This document shows, in pieces, positions 1-12,055 of a stretch of DNA of 64,000 nucleotides. Both the position numbers and the translations under genes were made by a program. The notes beneath the pieces are model-generated. The model saw only the letters and a program-made list of their open reading frames with translations. It ran no database searches and had not been told where the DNA came from. Source of the stretch: Hyperoodon ampullatus (lineage: Eukaryota > Chordata > Mammalia > Artiodactyla > Ziphiidae); NCBI GenBank assembly GCA_949752795.1, contig OX457056.1, forward strand, positions 202,121,654 to 202,185,653. Reading direction: 5' to 3'. How positions within the stretch are numbered: position 1 is the stretch's first letter; each line of letters starts with the position of its first letter.

Positions 1-1679
1 CAAAGATCTATGTGCACTGGCACTCCTGGGATGGTGTAAGCATTCACAGCTACACGATATAGCCCAGGCCTTGATTACATACTGCCTTCCTCCCCTCCCC
101 CTCACTATCTCAACTCTGGCCTCCAGAAAGAGAATGTTCCCAGATCCCCACAGAGGCTTTCAAGGGCCACAGCTACTGTCCAAGATTCTGGTGGATGAAG
201 GCATTGCAGTGACGTAAAGGCCTGCCTCGTGGCCCTCCCTCAGCACCACAGCATGTGGCAATAAGCTGGAGACGTGAGCCTCTTCTGCCCCATCCCACAT
301 GTGCCCTTCTCTGAGCCTCAATTTCTCCATATGCCAGGAGGGGAATGACCCTCTCCCTTCCTCAACCAGAGACAGACTAGTTTCAGGCACTTAGTATCAT
401 CTGGCAACCACTACAGTTGTGCCCCCATCTTTCCCCCACCACTGAATAAGATCCTCAGGAGAGCTACCCCACAGCAAGTGTTCAGTCAATACACAGGGAG
501 CACAGAGGAAAGGGAGTGAGAAAAAAAGAGATGGAAAATAGAAGGGATGAAATCAAGTCTTTAACAGTTCTTCATTTCCTTACTCTGAGTATTTACTAAC
601 TTTATTCAGCTAAAAATAATCTTTTAATGGCAATACAATGTACTGCATGTTTTAAAAATTCTGCTTTTCTGTGATACTTATGGAAAAGTGCTCAGAACTC
701 TATGTGACCTCAGGAGATCATATCCTGAGATCAGTTAGGACCCACAATTACACCCAGACGTGTGCCCTTCTACCTCCAGCATCTCAATTCAGTTCCATCT
801 CAACCAGTCCTTTCACTCATCAAACAGCTCCCAGTTGGGCCTCCTCTACAGGAGGAAGGCTACATCTATAAGTCATAAATCCTAAAAGCAGAGTTATTAG
901 TGTTGGGGCAAGAAGATGGGTTGGAGGGCACATAGGAGGTAGAGGGCAAGGTCCTTGCCTGCCACCTTCCCATGAAGCCTACTGGTTTTCCTTCCGTTTT
1001 TTGAGTACCTAAACATGCCTCTAAGCACATGACTGGTATTAAATATTATCCTCCAAGAGTGTTTACAAACCAAGAACTCAAGGTCAAGAAAGGAAGAAGA
1101 GGTGACATTTGGACACAGGACAGAATACCTGCTTTCTCCCAGTCATAAACACCTCAAGTTAAGCCTAGGGCTTGAAGTTTCATGTTTCATACTACAAGTT
1201 TCTAAGTACACACATATGAAAAGAAGGCAGATAAGTCCCAGCATCAAAGATAAATACGATGAATAGCTCTGACAAATTATTTTAAATAGAAGAAAGAGAC
1301 TGAGATGTGCCAGGTCTCCCAACTGTCCAGGTTCCTTGGAGGACAGCTGCTGCCCACCCACTCTCGTGTTTTTCACAAGGGGTTCACGGCCACGTCACAT
1401 TAGCGACACTGACGACCACACTCAACAAGAAAGGTGGCAGGGAAGGGAACAGAGGCAGCCATGGAGGGCAGGAAAACCACAGGGGAAAAGGAGAGGAAAG
1501 AGATTCCTGCTGAGTCCCCACCTCAAGAAGACTGAAAAAGAGCAGTGTAACTCCATGAGGGACAGGAGAAGCCCCAGGGAAGGGTGGAGACGTGAGAGCA
1601 GCTAAAGCAGCTAAACAAGTGCTTTATCAGCTGGGAGAGATTCTGGCTGACACAAGATTCTAGCCCTTTTAGCTTTGTA

Positions 1680-1835
1680 GAGTATTTTCATATTCATTAT
1701 TTCAGATCATCTTCACAATAACCTAGTAAGGACTATCAAAGAAATAGTATTCATATTTGACAAATGAGGAAACCATGGCTCCGAGGACTTACCCGAGGCC
1801 ACCCTGCTGGTTGGTGGCAAAGCAGAACTCTAGTT
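1680..1835 (-). repeat. MIR SINE remnant
   Basis: Read on the minus strand it shows the decayed MIR order. On the plus strand one sees TCATCTTCACAATAACC, then ACAAATGAGGAAACC, then a residual segment around the tRNA-like half. Confidence 0.6.
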
Positions 1836-2934
1836 TCCCAGAACAGACCCTACAGGTAGGAGGCAGTGTCTTCCAAGATTGGGAAAATGGTTCAGTTTAC
1901 TGAAAGGTCCAAATTCATTGACACAGTGATAAGAAATGGATCTAATGATAAGATGAAACGTTTCCTATCCCAATATATTTTTGGGGTAAGAGAAAAAGAA
2001 GCAGAGAGAACACCAACATATACTCTGGTCATTTAGTGTAATGACAGAATCCCAAATACAAACTACTTTTTTAAAACAGTCCAAGACACCATTCGTGGAC
2101 TTGGGGAAAAGGTCATCTCAAATAACTGTGGGTCATGGAGCTAAACAGCCAGCCAACAGTGAGTGAAAGAATCATCCCAGGGGCAAGAAAGTACACCAAG
2201 AAGACATTTAAGGAGAATGTTAAGAAAACATGAGACCTAGGTTTTCACCAAAGATGGGGCATATCAAGGACTTAGCAGAGGGTCTGGCATAGAACATATG
2301 ACTAATAAATGTTAGCTGCTGGTAACAGTAGTAGTTATAGAGCAGTGCTAGTAATATTAGGAAGCTAGGTCCTTCCTCAAAGCCAGCTTCCAAGTTGTGG
2401 CCAAAAAAGCCCCAGAGTCAGTTTATTGTGATCTAAACTGCTTCTCAGTGATGAAGGCAGACACTGTCCTCAACCTTTTATTGACATCATCTTCAACAGC
2501 TGCCACGCTCTATTCTGTTAACAGGTAGCCTAACGCATTCCAGAGGAGGTGGCTGGAGTAAAGGAATATGAAGATGGGGATGCTGGGAGAGCCTGTATGT
2601 GTCTTTAGCCTAATTCCATGTGCAGGAAGCACATGGACCGTCTCCAGCCTTAAGAGCATCCCTCCACCACCGACCTCACCCCAGGCCACCCCAGTCTCCT
2701 GAAGCCAGTGGGAGTCCTCAGGTAACCACCAAGATGAAGTCACCAGCCTACCTGTCACCTCCCACCCTTACCCATATCCAGCACACAGACACCCAAGCTT
2801 GGCTAACTGGCTTTAAAGGGGGCAGCATTAGGAAGAAACTGAGGAGGGGCCAGAGCTCAATGGCTCCATTTTCCACCCTCTGCTCCCACACACTTAGGCC
2901 TCTCTACTCCCTGCTGGTCTTTCCTTCCCTTTTT

Positions 2935-3180
2935 CCTAGGATTGCTAGAATGATTTGTTCTGAACAGCGACAGGTTTATAGGTTAGCCGACACCTCCGCT
3001 CTGTGGAATTTTAATTAACTTCTCCCATCGTCAATATGCTAAGGAACGGGGTCTCCATTCTCTGAGGTCAGCAATGTGTTTCAGGTCCTGCTATATCAGC
3101 CGTCAAATTGAAGAATTAATGATGTGGCTAATCGGCTCTAATTCTTTAGGAAGAAAAAAATTTGAAAGAGAGTTGTGGAA
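2935..3180. promoter_or_regulatory. Candidate conserved non-coding element in intron 5
   Basis: The stretch is repeat-free and of balanced composition. It keeps several CpGs outside a CpG island and is dense in homeodomain-type cores (TTTTAATTAACTT near 3010; GAATTAATGATG near 3113; GGCTAATCGGCTCTAATT near 3125). Such preservation is typical of developmental enhancers. Conservation was not tested. Confidence 0.3.
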
Positions 3181-3724
3181 GGGGCAGGAGGAGGGGTGCA
3201 GGCTCCTTGGGGTGAGAAGAAAAAGGCTGAAGGGGGCTGAGCCAAGAGGGGGGATCAACTCTCTCATAAAACAAGTGACTGACTTAAACCCGATGTTGGA
3301 GGGTAGCAGCCCTACAGCTTTCCCATTGATCATTTGGTGGGGAGTGAGGGGTGAAGGAAGTGGGAGAAGACACTAAACACTCTGACAGAGCAGGTGCAGA
3401 GAGGGTGTCTATGTACTCTGCTGGTGGGGAGAGAGGCCCTGCCTCAGTTCAAGAGAGCCTAGAAAGCAGAATTCAGGATGCAAAGCTCATTCAGTCACAG
3501 GCAAAACTAGAGAAACACCAGTCAGACCAAAGGGTAGGGTAAAGCCATCATCAAAATTGGCACTTCTGCTATAATTGTCAACGAACCTACTCCACATACA
3601 TGACTTTGCACGAGGGCCCAACTGGACATGGGCCCCAAGCCTCTCCTGATGACGCCCACCTGACCTCATAAAATAAAAGCATTATTACATGGGATAAAAC
3701 CATACACCAAAACATCTCCCTTAC

Positions 3725-3819
3725 CTGTGCAATGGGCTGATAGCAATGGACCAGACTCGGTCTTCAGTCTGGATGGTGTGTAAGCACTGCCCCAGCCGGC
3801 CTGAGGCCAAAGGCCATAC
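3725..3819 (-). CDS. FBXW4: FBXW4 exon 5: WD40 blade, last exon in the window
   Basis: It encodes residues 222-252, starting VWPLASGRLGQCLHTIQTED and ending RVWSIAISPLH, plus two bases (AG) of codon 253. The acceptor is TTTCCAG and the donor GTAAGG. VWPLASGRLGQCLHTIQ is the end of one WD repeat and the start of the next. The residue I read as His252 is Leu in the human protein as I remember it; this is a one-base difference and could be real or an assembly error. I looked for the next exon (expected to start with an SSFVTGTAC-like segment) between 1 and 3724 and did not find it, so intron 5 is longer than 3.7 kb. Confidence 0.95.
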
Positions 3820-5584
3820 CTGGAAACAGGAGAGGAGATGCTCTCGTTGGCGTTGCCTGGGATCGGGATGAGGGTTGGAAAATGCACCAGGTGGAGTCAC
3901 TGTTCGTAGGGTGGGTGGGGAAATGGAGAATCCTTTCTATCCTGTACACACAGAGCTCTGGGTAGCAGCAGAGGGACCTCTCCAGCTTCTGCCTTGCCTA
4001 CTGCCCAAACAGACGCTGGCTCCCAGTCCTAACCACCCTTTCACATCCACCTGAGAGCCCTTACACAGCAGCCAATTGTATACCAGTGAATCAGAAGTTC
4101 CACGTTCCTCAGCTGAGACCTGACTGAGAAGCGTGAGCAGGTGAGGCTTGCCTCTCTCAGTAACCTCCCCGTGTTTGTGGATTTTCCTTCTCCTATCTCT
4201 CACCAAGATTTTACTTTGGGGAGGTAGGGAGAGGGAGGAAGATCAAGGCCCAGTATGAGAGGACAGAGATAGAATTAGATTAGAATTAGAGAGAGAGGAG
4301 TAAAAAGAAAGATCCAAGGGAAGGAAAAATGGAAGAAGAGGACTTCAAAGTGGGAAGGTGGTGTGTTGTTGTTTGTTTGTTGATAATGCCCAGAATCCAG
4401 TGCTATTCATGTCAGCAGGGAATTTAGCACCTAGTGTCACCAAAAGTAGCAGAAAAGCTTAACTCTTTTAAGCTTCCATATCTCCTACTGGTTAAAAATA
4501 TTGCTTGGAGCACATTATCTGGTCCCTATCAGTCAGGAATGTACATTAGCAGCCACTCTGGGCTTAACTCTAATCAACACTCACAGAGCCCTCTCAGCGG
4601 TCAGTGCATTTAGAAATCTCCCATTAAGTACAAGGCCCCCTCACCTCACCCTACCCCAGATGACACACACAGGGGACTAAGCCTCTAACCAAACAGAGAG
4701 GAAACCTCAAATGTACAGGGCTGTCCCCAGACAGCAGCCAAGGAGGGATCCTGAGGAGGCCAGATGGATCAGTGACCTCTCAAGGTCCCTGCAGTGCTAT
4801 AAGGGGAACACAAAAATGTCAGGCAGGACCTTAGATGGAAGAACTTTCAGGAAACATTCCTTGAGTTTAAGGGGTAGGTGATGGAGTGGGGGTGGTCCTG
4901 ACTTCTTAGAATCACATGATATCTCTTCTCTATAAAAGGAGAAAGTGTTTCTTAGATTTTGTGTGTCTATGATAGGGGGAGAAGGGTGTGAGTTACTTTT
5001 CCCAACACTGGGAAAAGAAAATAAATTTAACAAGAAGATCCCGAATAAGGAAGGGCAGAAAACAAAGGAAAACACCACAACTTTCCTGGAATGCCAGGAT
5101 TCTGGCTCATTCTTCTGGATTAGGTCACTTTGGTAGTAACTAGATGCATCTAATGTCCTCTTTCAGACAGCCTTGGCTTGGAAGAGAAGTTTGTCTTTTC
5201 CCTGATGCAAACTACCTAGGAGGCAGTTCTTGTTTGGTGTGGGTGACTAGAGACTCTGATTACAAAATCTCTGGGGGCAGCCCTAGGCCTGAATTCACTA
5301 GTGTCCTCCACTGAACGGGCTGGTGGATCCCTAGACTGTGAAAACCACAGAACAAGGTTCCTGGTCTCCAGGGGTGGCTCTGGAAGCATGCTGCCAATTT
5401 CCCAAGCACGATCTGGGGAAAGTGGCCCTCTTGACCTGCACCAGTAGCACACCATCCGCCAAAACATGAGTATGCTGATCACATCTTAACCTTCAGTGAT
5501 CAAATTCAAAACAGACCCAACCCTGGAGAAGATATAACTCAGGGGAGTGGGCATTTATACAGTCCTTTTAAAAAGCAGTTGGCA
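3820..5584 (-). other. Intron 4, unique part next to exon 5
   Basis: No gene or clear repeat. A purine-rich run lies at about 4215-4345, with a short (TTG)n-like patch near 4365. The segment 4490-4640 is repeat-free and motif-rich and may be conserved, but this was not tested. Confidence 0.6.
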
Positions 5585-5817
5585 GGCTTCCCTGGTGGCG
5601 CAGTGGTTCAGAGTCTGCCTGCCGGTGCAGTGGTTGAGAGTCTCCCTGCCGTTGCAGGGGACACGGGTTTGTGCCCCGGTCCGGGAGGATCCCACATGCT
5701 GTGGAGCGGCTGGGCCCGTGAGCCATGGCCGCTGGGCCTGAGCATCCAGAGCCTGTGCTCCACAACCCGAGAAGCCACAGCAGTGAGAGGTCCGCATACC
5801 ACAAAAAAAAAAAAAAA
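5585..5817 (+). mobile_element. CHR-type tRNA-derived SINE with duplicated A-box segment
   Basis: Target-site duplication AAAAGCAGTTGGCA is perfect at 5571-5584 and 5818-5831. The SINE head is followed by a second copy of the GCAGTGGTT(C/G)AGAGTCTG-like segment, so the A-box region is present twice in tandem (about 27 bp unit). The body ends in an A tail. Confidence 0.93.
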
Positions 5818-5944
5818 AAAAGCAGTTGGCAATATGTATCAAGATCCTTAAAATAACCAAAGCCTTCGACTCAGTAATTCTATTGCTGAGACTCTATCCT
5901 AAGAAAATAATCCTAAAACGAAGAAAAACCTAAATGATAAAAAT

Positions 5945-6215
5945 ATTCCCTGCAGCCTGCAATAGCAGAAAGAGCATACATGGGCTTTAGAATTAGACAA
6001 ATCTGGGTTTGAACCCTAGTTGCTACTTATTTATCTCTGATGTTAGGGATATTTTATAACTTGTTAGCCTCAGTTTCCTCATGTATAAAATGGGAAATAA
6101 TGCCTATCTTTTAGGGTTGCAGTGTGGAAAAATGAAGATAAGTATAAAGCACCCGGCACAGCAGCACAGTATTTGGCAGACATTAGGCATCAATAATGGT
6201 GGTCCTTATTACTAT
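5945..6215 (+). repeat. MIR SINE
   Basis: MIR core order is visible: a GGGTTTGAACCCTAG tRNA-like B-box region, then CTCAGTTTCCTCATG, AAAATGGGAAATAATG, and a degenerate end near AGGCATCAATAATGG. Confidence 0.8.
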
Positions 6216-6383
6216 AGGAAAAAAATAGATACAAACATCCACCAATAGGAAAAATAGTAACTAAATTATGGTAAGTCCATTGTGAAGCCATTAAAGATGA
6301 CACAAGTAATTTGCAATAATGGAAAACCTTATAAAATAAAGTAGACACAGCAGGGTATATTGGGTATATAAGATATATTATGA

Positions 6384-7226
6384 ATGCAAATCAAAACTAC
6401 AATGAGATATCACCTCACACAGGTCAGAATGACCATCATCAAAAAAAATCTACAAACAATAAATGCTGGAAAGGGTGTGGAGAAAAGGGAACCCTCCTAC
6501 ACTGTTGGTGGGAATGTAAATTGGTACAGCCACTATGCAGAACAGTATGGAGGTTCCTTAGAAAACTAAAAATGGAACTACCATATTATCCAGCAATCCC
6601 ACTCCTGGGGCATATATCCAGAGAAAACCATAATTCTAAAAGATACATGTACCCCAATGTTCATTGTAGCACTATTTACAATAGCCAGGATATGGAAGCA
6701 ACCTAAATATCCATTCATGGAGGAATTGATAAAGATGTGGTATATATATACAATGGAATACTACTCAGCCATAAAAAAGAACAAAATAATGCCATATGCA
6801 GCAACATGGATGGGCCTAGAGATTGTCATACTGAGTGAAGTAAGTCAGACAGAGAAAGACAAATATCATATGATATTTCTTGTATGTGGAATCCAAAAAA
6901 ATGGTACAAATGAACCTCTTTACAAAACAGAAATAGAGTCACAGATATAGAAAACAAACTTATGGTTACCAAGGGGGAAGGCGGGAGAGGGATAAATTAA
7001 GAGATTAAGATTGACATATACACACTACTATATATAAAATAAATAACTAATAAGAACCTACTGTAGAGCACAGGGAACTCTACTCAATACTCTGTAATGA
7101 CCTGTATGGGAATAGAATCTAAGAGTGGATATATGTATATGTATAATTGGTTCACTTTGCTGTACAGCAGGAACTAACAAAATATTGTAAATCAACTATA
7201 CTCCAATAAAAATTCATTTAAAAAAT
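6384..7226 (+). mobile_element. 5'-truncated L1 (ORF2 C-terminus and 3' UTR)
   Basis: It begins inside ORF2 and shows the usual L1 C-terminal region: the MLEVCG-like cysteine segment read as [18 protein letters not shown], then a 3' UTR ending near ACTCCAATAAAAATTC. Imperfect target-site duplications AGATATATTATGA (6371-6383) and AGATATACTATGA (7227-7239) flank it. Confidence 0.88.
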
Positions 7227-8761
7227 AGATATACTATGACCATAATTATGTGGGGAAAAATTACCCTAAAGGATAAAATGAGGAAATGAATAAATGTAAA
7301 GTGCTTATTAGCACAGTGCCTGGTTACATTCTCTGTTATTATAAAACAAAAAAAGCAAACCTATGCACTGAAAAACACCTAAAAGAAAAAAAAAAAGTTC
7401 AAATGTTCCCTCCTTCATAAAATCTCCCCTTCCAAGTCAAATGTGATTTCTCCACCCTCCAAACTTTCTGACCCTTTCCCTAGAGCCTTACAACTTCATA
7501 GTCCTGGCCACTTCCAACCAGCTTCATAGCTTCATAGCTAGTGCATGCAGTTTCAACTCCCCTTAAGGAAAGGCTGTATCTTCTTCCCCTTTGAAGGCTC
7601 ACATACAGTAAGCACTTATCAGAATGAAAGAAAGAATAAAGAAAACGGAAAAAAATGAAGGAATGATCAGACCTGGCCCTGGCCCAGCAAGAATGTAAGC
7701 TACCATCCTATCACATCTCAGGATGGGGCCAGCCTCACCAAAGCCCAGAGGGGCAATCCAAGCTAAGTCACAGTAAATCTGAAACTAGGATTGGGGGCAG
7801 GGGAAGGAAGCTCTCTGGGCAGTCCCTAGCTCAGAAGTTTTGCAAAGAAAATGTTTTGTTTCCCTTCACCCCAATAAATCTCTTTCCTAAAACATAGTCC
7901 ATTTTGGGGAACTCCCAAAAAACAGGCTATAGATGTTTACAGACAAACATGACTAAGTTCTTATGTAGGTTCAGGTATTAGAAACCTGTACAAGCAGCTG
8001 GAGAATTACAGATGCCACCAAAAAGAAATGGAAAGTCAGTTATAAAAGACTAAATGTGGGTAATGTGAAAATGGTCCAGGAAGATGAAGACAGCTAAATG
8101 CAAAGACAACAATAGAAGAAGGGAACAGAAGCAGCATCCAGAAAGCCAGAAAAGATGAACTGACCTGGAGGTCACTGGGAAACCACAAAACAGCTGACTA
8201 GCTTCCTGGAGTTGAAGAACCAGGGGGGAGAATTCTGTCACTGACTAAAAAGAAATGCTCAAAAGGAATAGGATCTACTGCAGTGACAATTCTAGAATTA
8301 GAAAGTACCGATTTTAATGCTTAAAAACTCTAAACCAGTAAATAATTGTACTTAAAACATGAAACTAACCCAATATCCTAAATAAAATTGCTGTCAATCT
8401 TCAACGGTAAGCAGTCTATAGCCCTGAATTGCTACCTGTGGTCATAAAGCTTAGCTGTACACTGCTCTGGGTGTCAGACCACAGAGAAATGGATAGAAGA
8501 GATGTCACTGAAGGCTTCACGGGGAAGCTTGAAGCCGTGACAAGAAAATGCTAGAATGAGATGAGAATATCTAGGTCCCACATGCACAAAAGGTTTCTGT
8601 GCAAATTGACTTCTGAGCAGTGTAGCAAGTTAAGGTTGGTCTCTTTACAAGGAATGGTACAAAGACAGTGACCAATCAGAAACCTGAAGTAAGTATGGGG
8701 TGGGGGATTCGGAAGCAAGAGATAGGAAATTCAGTTTCCATGTTGGTTCAAAAGATTTTCT
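7227..8761 (-). other. Intron 4, middle part
   Basis: No exon and no repeat that I can name with confidence. AT-rich, ordinary intronic sequence. Confidence 0.55.
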
Positions 8762-8762
8762 G

Positions 8763-9086
8763 GGGTGAGATGAATTGGGAGATTGGGATTGACATATATA
8801 CACTACTATGTATAAAACAGATAACTAATGAGAACCTACTGTACAGCACAGGGAACTCTACTCAGTGCTCTGTGGTGACCTAAATGGGTAGGAAATCTAA
8901 AAAAGAGGGGATATGTGTATACGTATAGCTGATTCACTTTGCTGTACAGCAGAAACTTAATGCAATATTGTAAAGCAACTATTCTCCAATAAAAGTTAAT
9001 GAAAAAGAAGAAACCTTGATTTTAGACTTCTGGCCTCCAGAACTGGGAGGTAATAAATTTCTGTTGTTTTAAATTAAAAAAAAAAA
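8763..9086 (+). mobile_element. L1 3' UTR fused to MaLR-like sequence (probable 3' transduction)
   Basis: Positions about 8763-9003 match the same L1 3' UTR seen at 6990-7220. Without interruption follows a segment like the end of a MaLR (MST/THE1-type) LTR (ACTTCTGGCCTCCAGAACTG ... GTAATAAATTTCTG) and then a second A tail. Candidate target-site duplications are AAAAGATTTTCTG just before and AGAAGGTTTTCTG just after. This fits an L1 transcript that read through its own poly(A) site. Confidence 0.6.
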
Positions 9087-9091
9087 AAGAA

Positions 9092-10209
9092 GAAGGTTTT
9101 CTGAATTTTTCTCAGGCTCCCTGTGCTGATGCACACATCTCTCTGACAAAATACAAAGTGTAAGGAAAAAATTAGCAAAGGGAGGAGAAACTTCCATAAA
9201 TAAAAAGGAACATATTTAGTCCTTCTTTTTACATAAATTAGCAACATTTTCACATGAAGGTGTAATCACTAGAGGGAACATGGAGCCAGAAAAGTTAGTA
9301 AAGATTGCAACTTCTCTCTCCCGAGTCCCCTCCCTATGTGTCCTAGAGTCCCATTTGCTGACATGGTCAAGCATTTTGCTCCTATTAGCACTGTGGAGTC
9401 TCCAGATGCTGGGAAACACACAAGCAAGAACCCATCGAGCTTCCTGCACCATCAACTGAATTATCAGCAAAGTTCCCACAGCAGTCTCAAAGGATCAGGC
9501 ATGTGTGGGCCCTGGCAAGGGCTACTGGACACAGGGATGGAGAAAGTTCTTCTCTGCCTCATGGGTGAAAGCCTATTTGACCCAGACGTGGAGGAGTTGA
9601 GTCCATAAAGCAGGGGTTACACTACTTTATCAGTCTCATTCTGTTGGGCCTTGGCAGATGTCTGACTTTAGACCAGGTAACTTGGCAATGACACAACGAA
9701 CAATGCCCTCCTCTAGTCGTCTTTCCACTGCTTACTGACCACATCACTCTCCAGAGAAGCAGTAAAAACACATTTTAATTATCAGCCCGATTGCTTATAA
9801 ACAAGGTGGTAAAAAATTAACCTTCTCAAACAGAGAGTGAGCAAAAGGAGGGAGATTTTAAAATAAAATATTGGGGTTAGAACTCAACCCACAAACTTGA
9901 GGAAACTCAGCTCAGGGAGGAAAACCTGGCCAGGCCCTCTGTTTTTGAGTTCACGCCACATTTCAAGTGAGTGGCAAGCTTCCCAGCCACTGTCCACTCC
10001 TTTCCCAGGCCAGCTGGCAGGGACATAGCCTGGCATGGCAAGCTGCATGCCAGAGGCACATAAGTGAGTTCTTTATTGTGTCGTTTCCCCCCCTGCCCCA
10101 ACTCAGTGCCCTCAGCCAATCCTGAGACTCAAGGTCCTATCCACCCTCTCCCACCCCACTCCCTATAGACAGTAGGAAATAACAGTATGTAAGGGGGAGA
10201 CCACCTCAC
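9092..10209 (-). other. Intron 4, part next to exon 4
   Basis: No gene or recognised repeat. The 9650-9830 stretch is repeat-free and includes ACATTTTAATTATCAGCCCG (about 9770), so it is a weak regulatory candidate. Confidence 0.5.
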
Positions 10210-10342
10210 CTTGGCCGTCCTGTCTCTGGAGCCACTCACAATGATGCCCCCTTTGCAATCCACACAGTTCACCTCCTGTTCATGGGCTGAGTACTTGACA
10301 GTGAAGGTGCTATGAATCTTATGAACGCCAATCTTCCCATCT
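10210..10342 (-). CDS. FBXW4: FBXW4 exon 4: WD40 blade
   Basis: It encodes the last base of Gly177 and residues 178-221: DGKIGVHKIHSTFTVKYSAH, followed by EQEVNCVDCKGGIIVSGSRD and RTAK. The pattern SAHEQEVNCV...IIVSGSRDRTAKV(W) is a classic WD40 repeat, with the GSRD turn and the final VW completed by exon 5. The acceptor is CTTGTAG and the donor GTGAGG. The exon ends in phase 0. Length is 133 bp. Confidence 0.96.
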
Positions 10343-10778
10343 CTACAAGAGAAATAAGAAGCCAACCCCCGAGAGCCAGTTATTCTCTCTGTAGGAAAAG
10401 AACAAGTCTACAGAAACAGCCGGAGTCTCCAATGACTTGCAAATTTGCTAAGCTTTAGACAATTCAGCCCAATAAGGTGCTGAGTTTCTAGATACCTTTA
10501 CTTCTTCAGTATACTTGGGGCTGAACAGAGCTGAGAGACAAAACAAATTTCCCACTTGAGAGTATCAAAACCAGTTTCACTTTTCATTAAAGGCTCTTCC
10601 TGTTTTCCTTCTCCAGCTAACCCTATGAAGTACCTGCTTTAAATGGAAAAAAACACTACCCCTTCTTCTAGTCTCCCTACTCATCCCTTTGGAGTTGAGA
10701 CAGAAAAGTCAGAGGCAGGCAGAAGGTCTCTGAAGAATACTGAGGAGGAGGAAGGAAGGAGAAGCCTGCAGCACTTAC
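10343..10778 (-). other. FBXW4: FBXW4 intron 3
   Basis: A short intron with no recognised repeat. Canonical GTAAGT donor and TTGTAG acceptor. Confidence 0.9.
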
Positions 10779-10964
10779 CCTCCTGCACTGATAATATGCG
10801 AGTTGGCCAGCACGAAGTGGCAAACGTCCTCATCATGCCCGGCAAAGACTCCCAGGGGCCTCCGGTTCAAGCTGGCACCATCTGGGCGGAACTGATAGGC
10901 CAGGATGAAATTAGCCTGGGATATGTACAGAGAATCACCCTCTAGCTGCATCCAGGGCATCTGA
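10779..10964 (-). CDS. FBXW4: FBXW4 exon 3: start of the WD40 domain
   Basis: It encodes the last base of Ser115, residues 116-176 and two bases of Gly177. Recognisable stretches are QMPWMQLEGDSLYISQANF and the WD-like GVFAGHDEDVCHFVLANSH. The acceptor is CTCTGCAG and the donor GTAAGT. The GH...D pattern marks the first propeller blade, which continues across the junction into exon 4. Length is 186 bp. The intron downstream (10343-10778) is only 436 bp and shows no repeats. Confidence 0.96.
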
Positions 10965-11013
10965 CTGCAGAGATGGAAAACAAAATTTAAGGATCATCAA
11001 GATATAGCATGAA

Positions 11014-11391
11014 GGGACTTCCCTGGTGGCGCAGTGGTTAAGAATCCGCCTGCCAATGCAGGGGACACGGGTTCGAGCCCTGGTCTGGGAAGATCCCACA
11101 TGCCGCGGAGCCGCTAAGCCTGTGCGCCACAACTACTGAGCCTGCACTCTAGAGCCCACAAGCCACAACTACTGAGCCCACGTGCCACTACTACTGAAGC
11201 CCACGCACCTAGAGCCCGTGCTCTGCAACAAGAGAAGCCACTGCAATGAGAAGCCCACGCACCACAACGAAGAGTAGCCCCCGCTCACCGCAACTAGAGA
11301 AAGCCCGCACGCAGCAAAGAAGCCAAAAATTAATTAATTAATTAATTAATTAAAAAAAAAAAAAAGAAGAAACCTCCTCAAAAAAAACAAA
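11014..11391 (+). mobile_element. CHR-type SINE, long subfamily
   Basis: Full-length copy in intron 2 with target-site duplication AAGATATAGCATGAA at 10999-11013 and 11392-11406. The tail contains a (TTAA)n stretch followed by A-rich sequence. Confidence 0.93.
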
Positions 11392-11631
11392 AAGATATAG
11401 CATGAAAATTCAACTTCAATCTTTGGAGAGGCTGACTAATCCCCAACTTAGCAATAACCTGCAAGGTTAAGTCTATACCTCACTCCCCTCCTTCAAAACT
11501 ACCTACCCTTAGGCTACCTTTAGAAAACTAGAGTTATTGAGCTTTGTGGTGACCTAATCTTCTTTGGACTTTCTAAAAGAAAGTCAGAATAAAAGACCAA
11601 TTAAATATCACTTTTAAATGGAGAATGCTTG

Positions 11632-11764
11632 GGAGTTCCCTGGTGGTCCAGTGGTTAGGACTCAGCGTTTTCACTGCCATGGCCCTGGGTTCAATCCCTG
11701 GTCAGGGAACTATCCTGCAAGTTGCCCATGGTGCGGCCTAAATAAATAAACAAATAAATAAATA
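11632..11764 (+). mobile_element. Short tRNA-derived SINE (GGAGTTCCCTGGTGGTCCAG head)
   Basis: About 130 bp, tail (AAAT)n. Target-site duplication GAGAATGCTT at 11622-11631 and 11765-11774. The B-box-like GGGTTCAATCCC is present. Confidence 0.9.
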
Positions 11765-12055
11765 GAGAATGCTTAAGACTTGAATTACTGGCTACCTATA
11801 CTTCTTGTGGGTAGGCAGAGCAACGAAAATGCAATGATCGAGGGGTGGGGAAGGGCAAAAAGAAACCTTCCACCCAGATGAAGTAATTTTTTCATTCTGT
11901 GTCCTCACTGATCTGAAGTTTAAGTGATAAGTTTCAAGGTTCCAGGACCTCCGTACACACCTCTTTCCCAATAGATCAGTTAGGGTGTGATAGAGAAAGG
12001 AAAAGAGTGAGCCCAGGGAAGCCCCATTCCCTTGTCCTACTAGAGCAAAAGGGCC

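Larger units (their letters stand above)
1..3724 (-). other. FBXW4: FBXW4 intron 5 (5' part)
   Basis: No exon was found. A decayed MIR lies near 1680-1835. The stretch 2935-3180 is a candidate conserved element (separate entry). The rest is low-repeat, intermediate-GC DNA with no further element that I can name. Confidence 0.7.

Noticed and set aside
1..3700. FBXW4 exon 6
   Set aside because: Looked for the continuation of the WD40 domain with an AG acceptor on the minus strand; no matching codons were found.
5588..5700. tRNA gene from A- and B-box-like motifs
   Set aside because: The boxes belong to tRNA-derived SINEs; there is no cloverleaf acceptor stem. The same applies to every other SINE copy.
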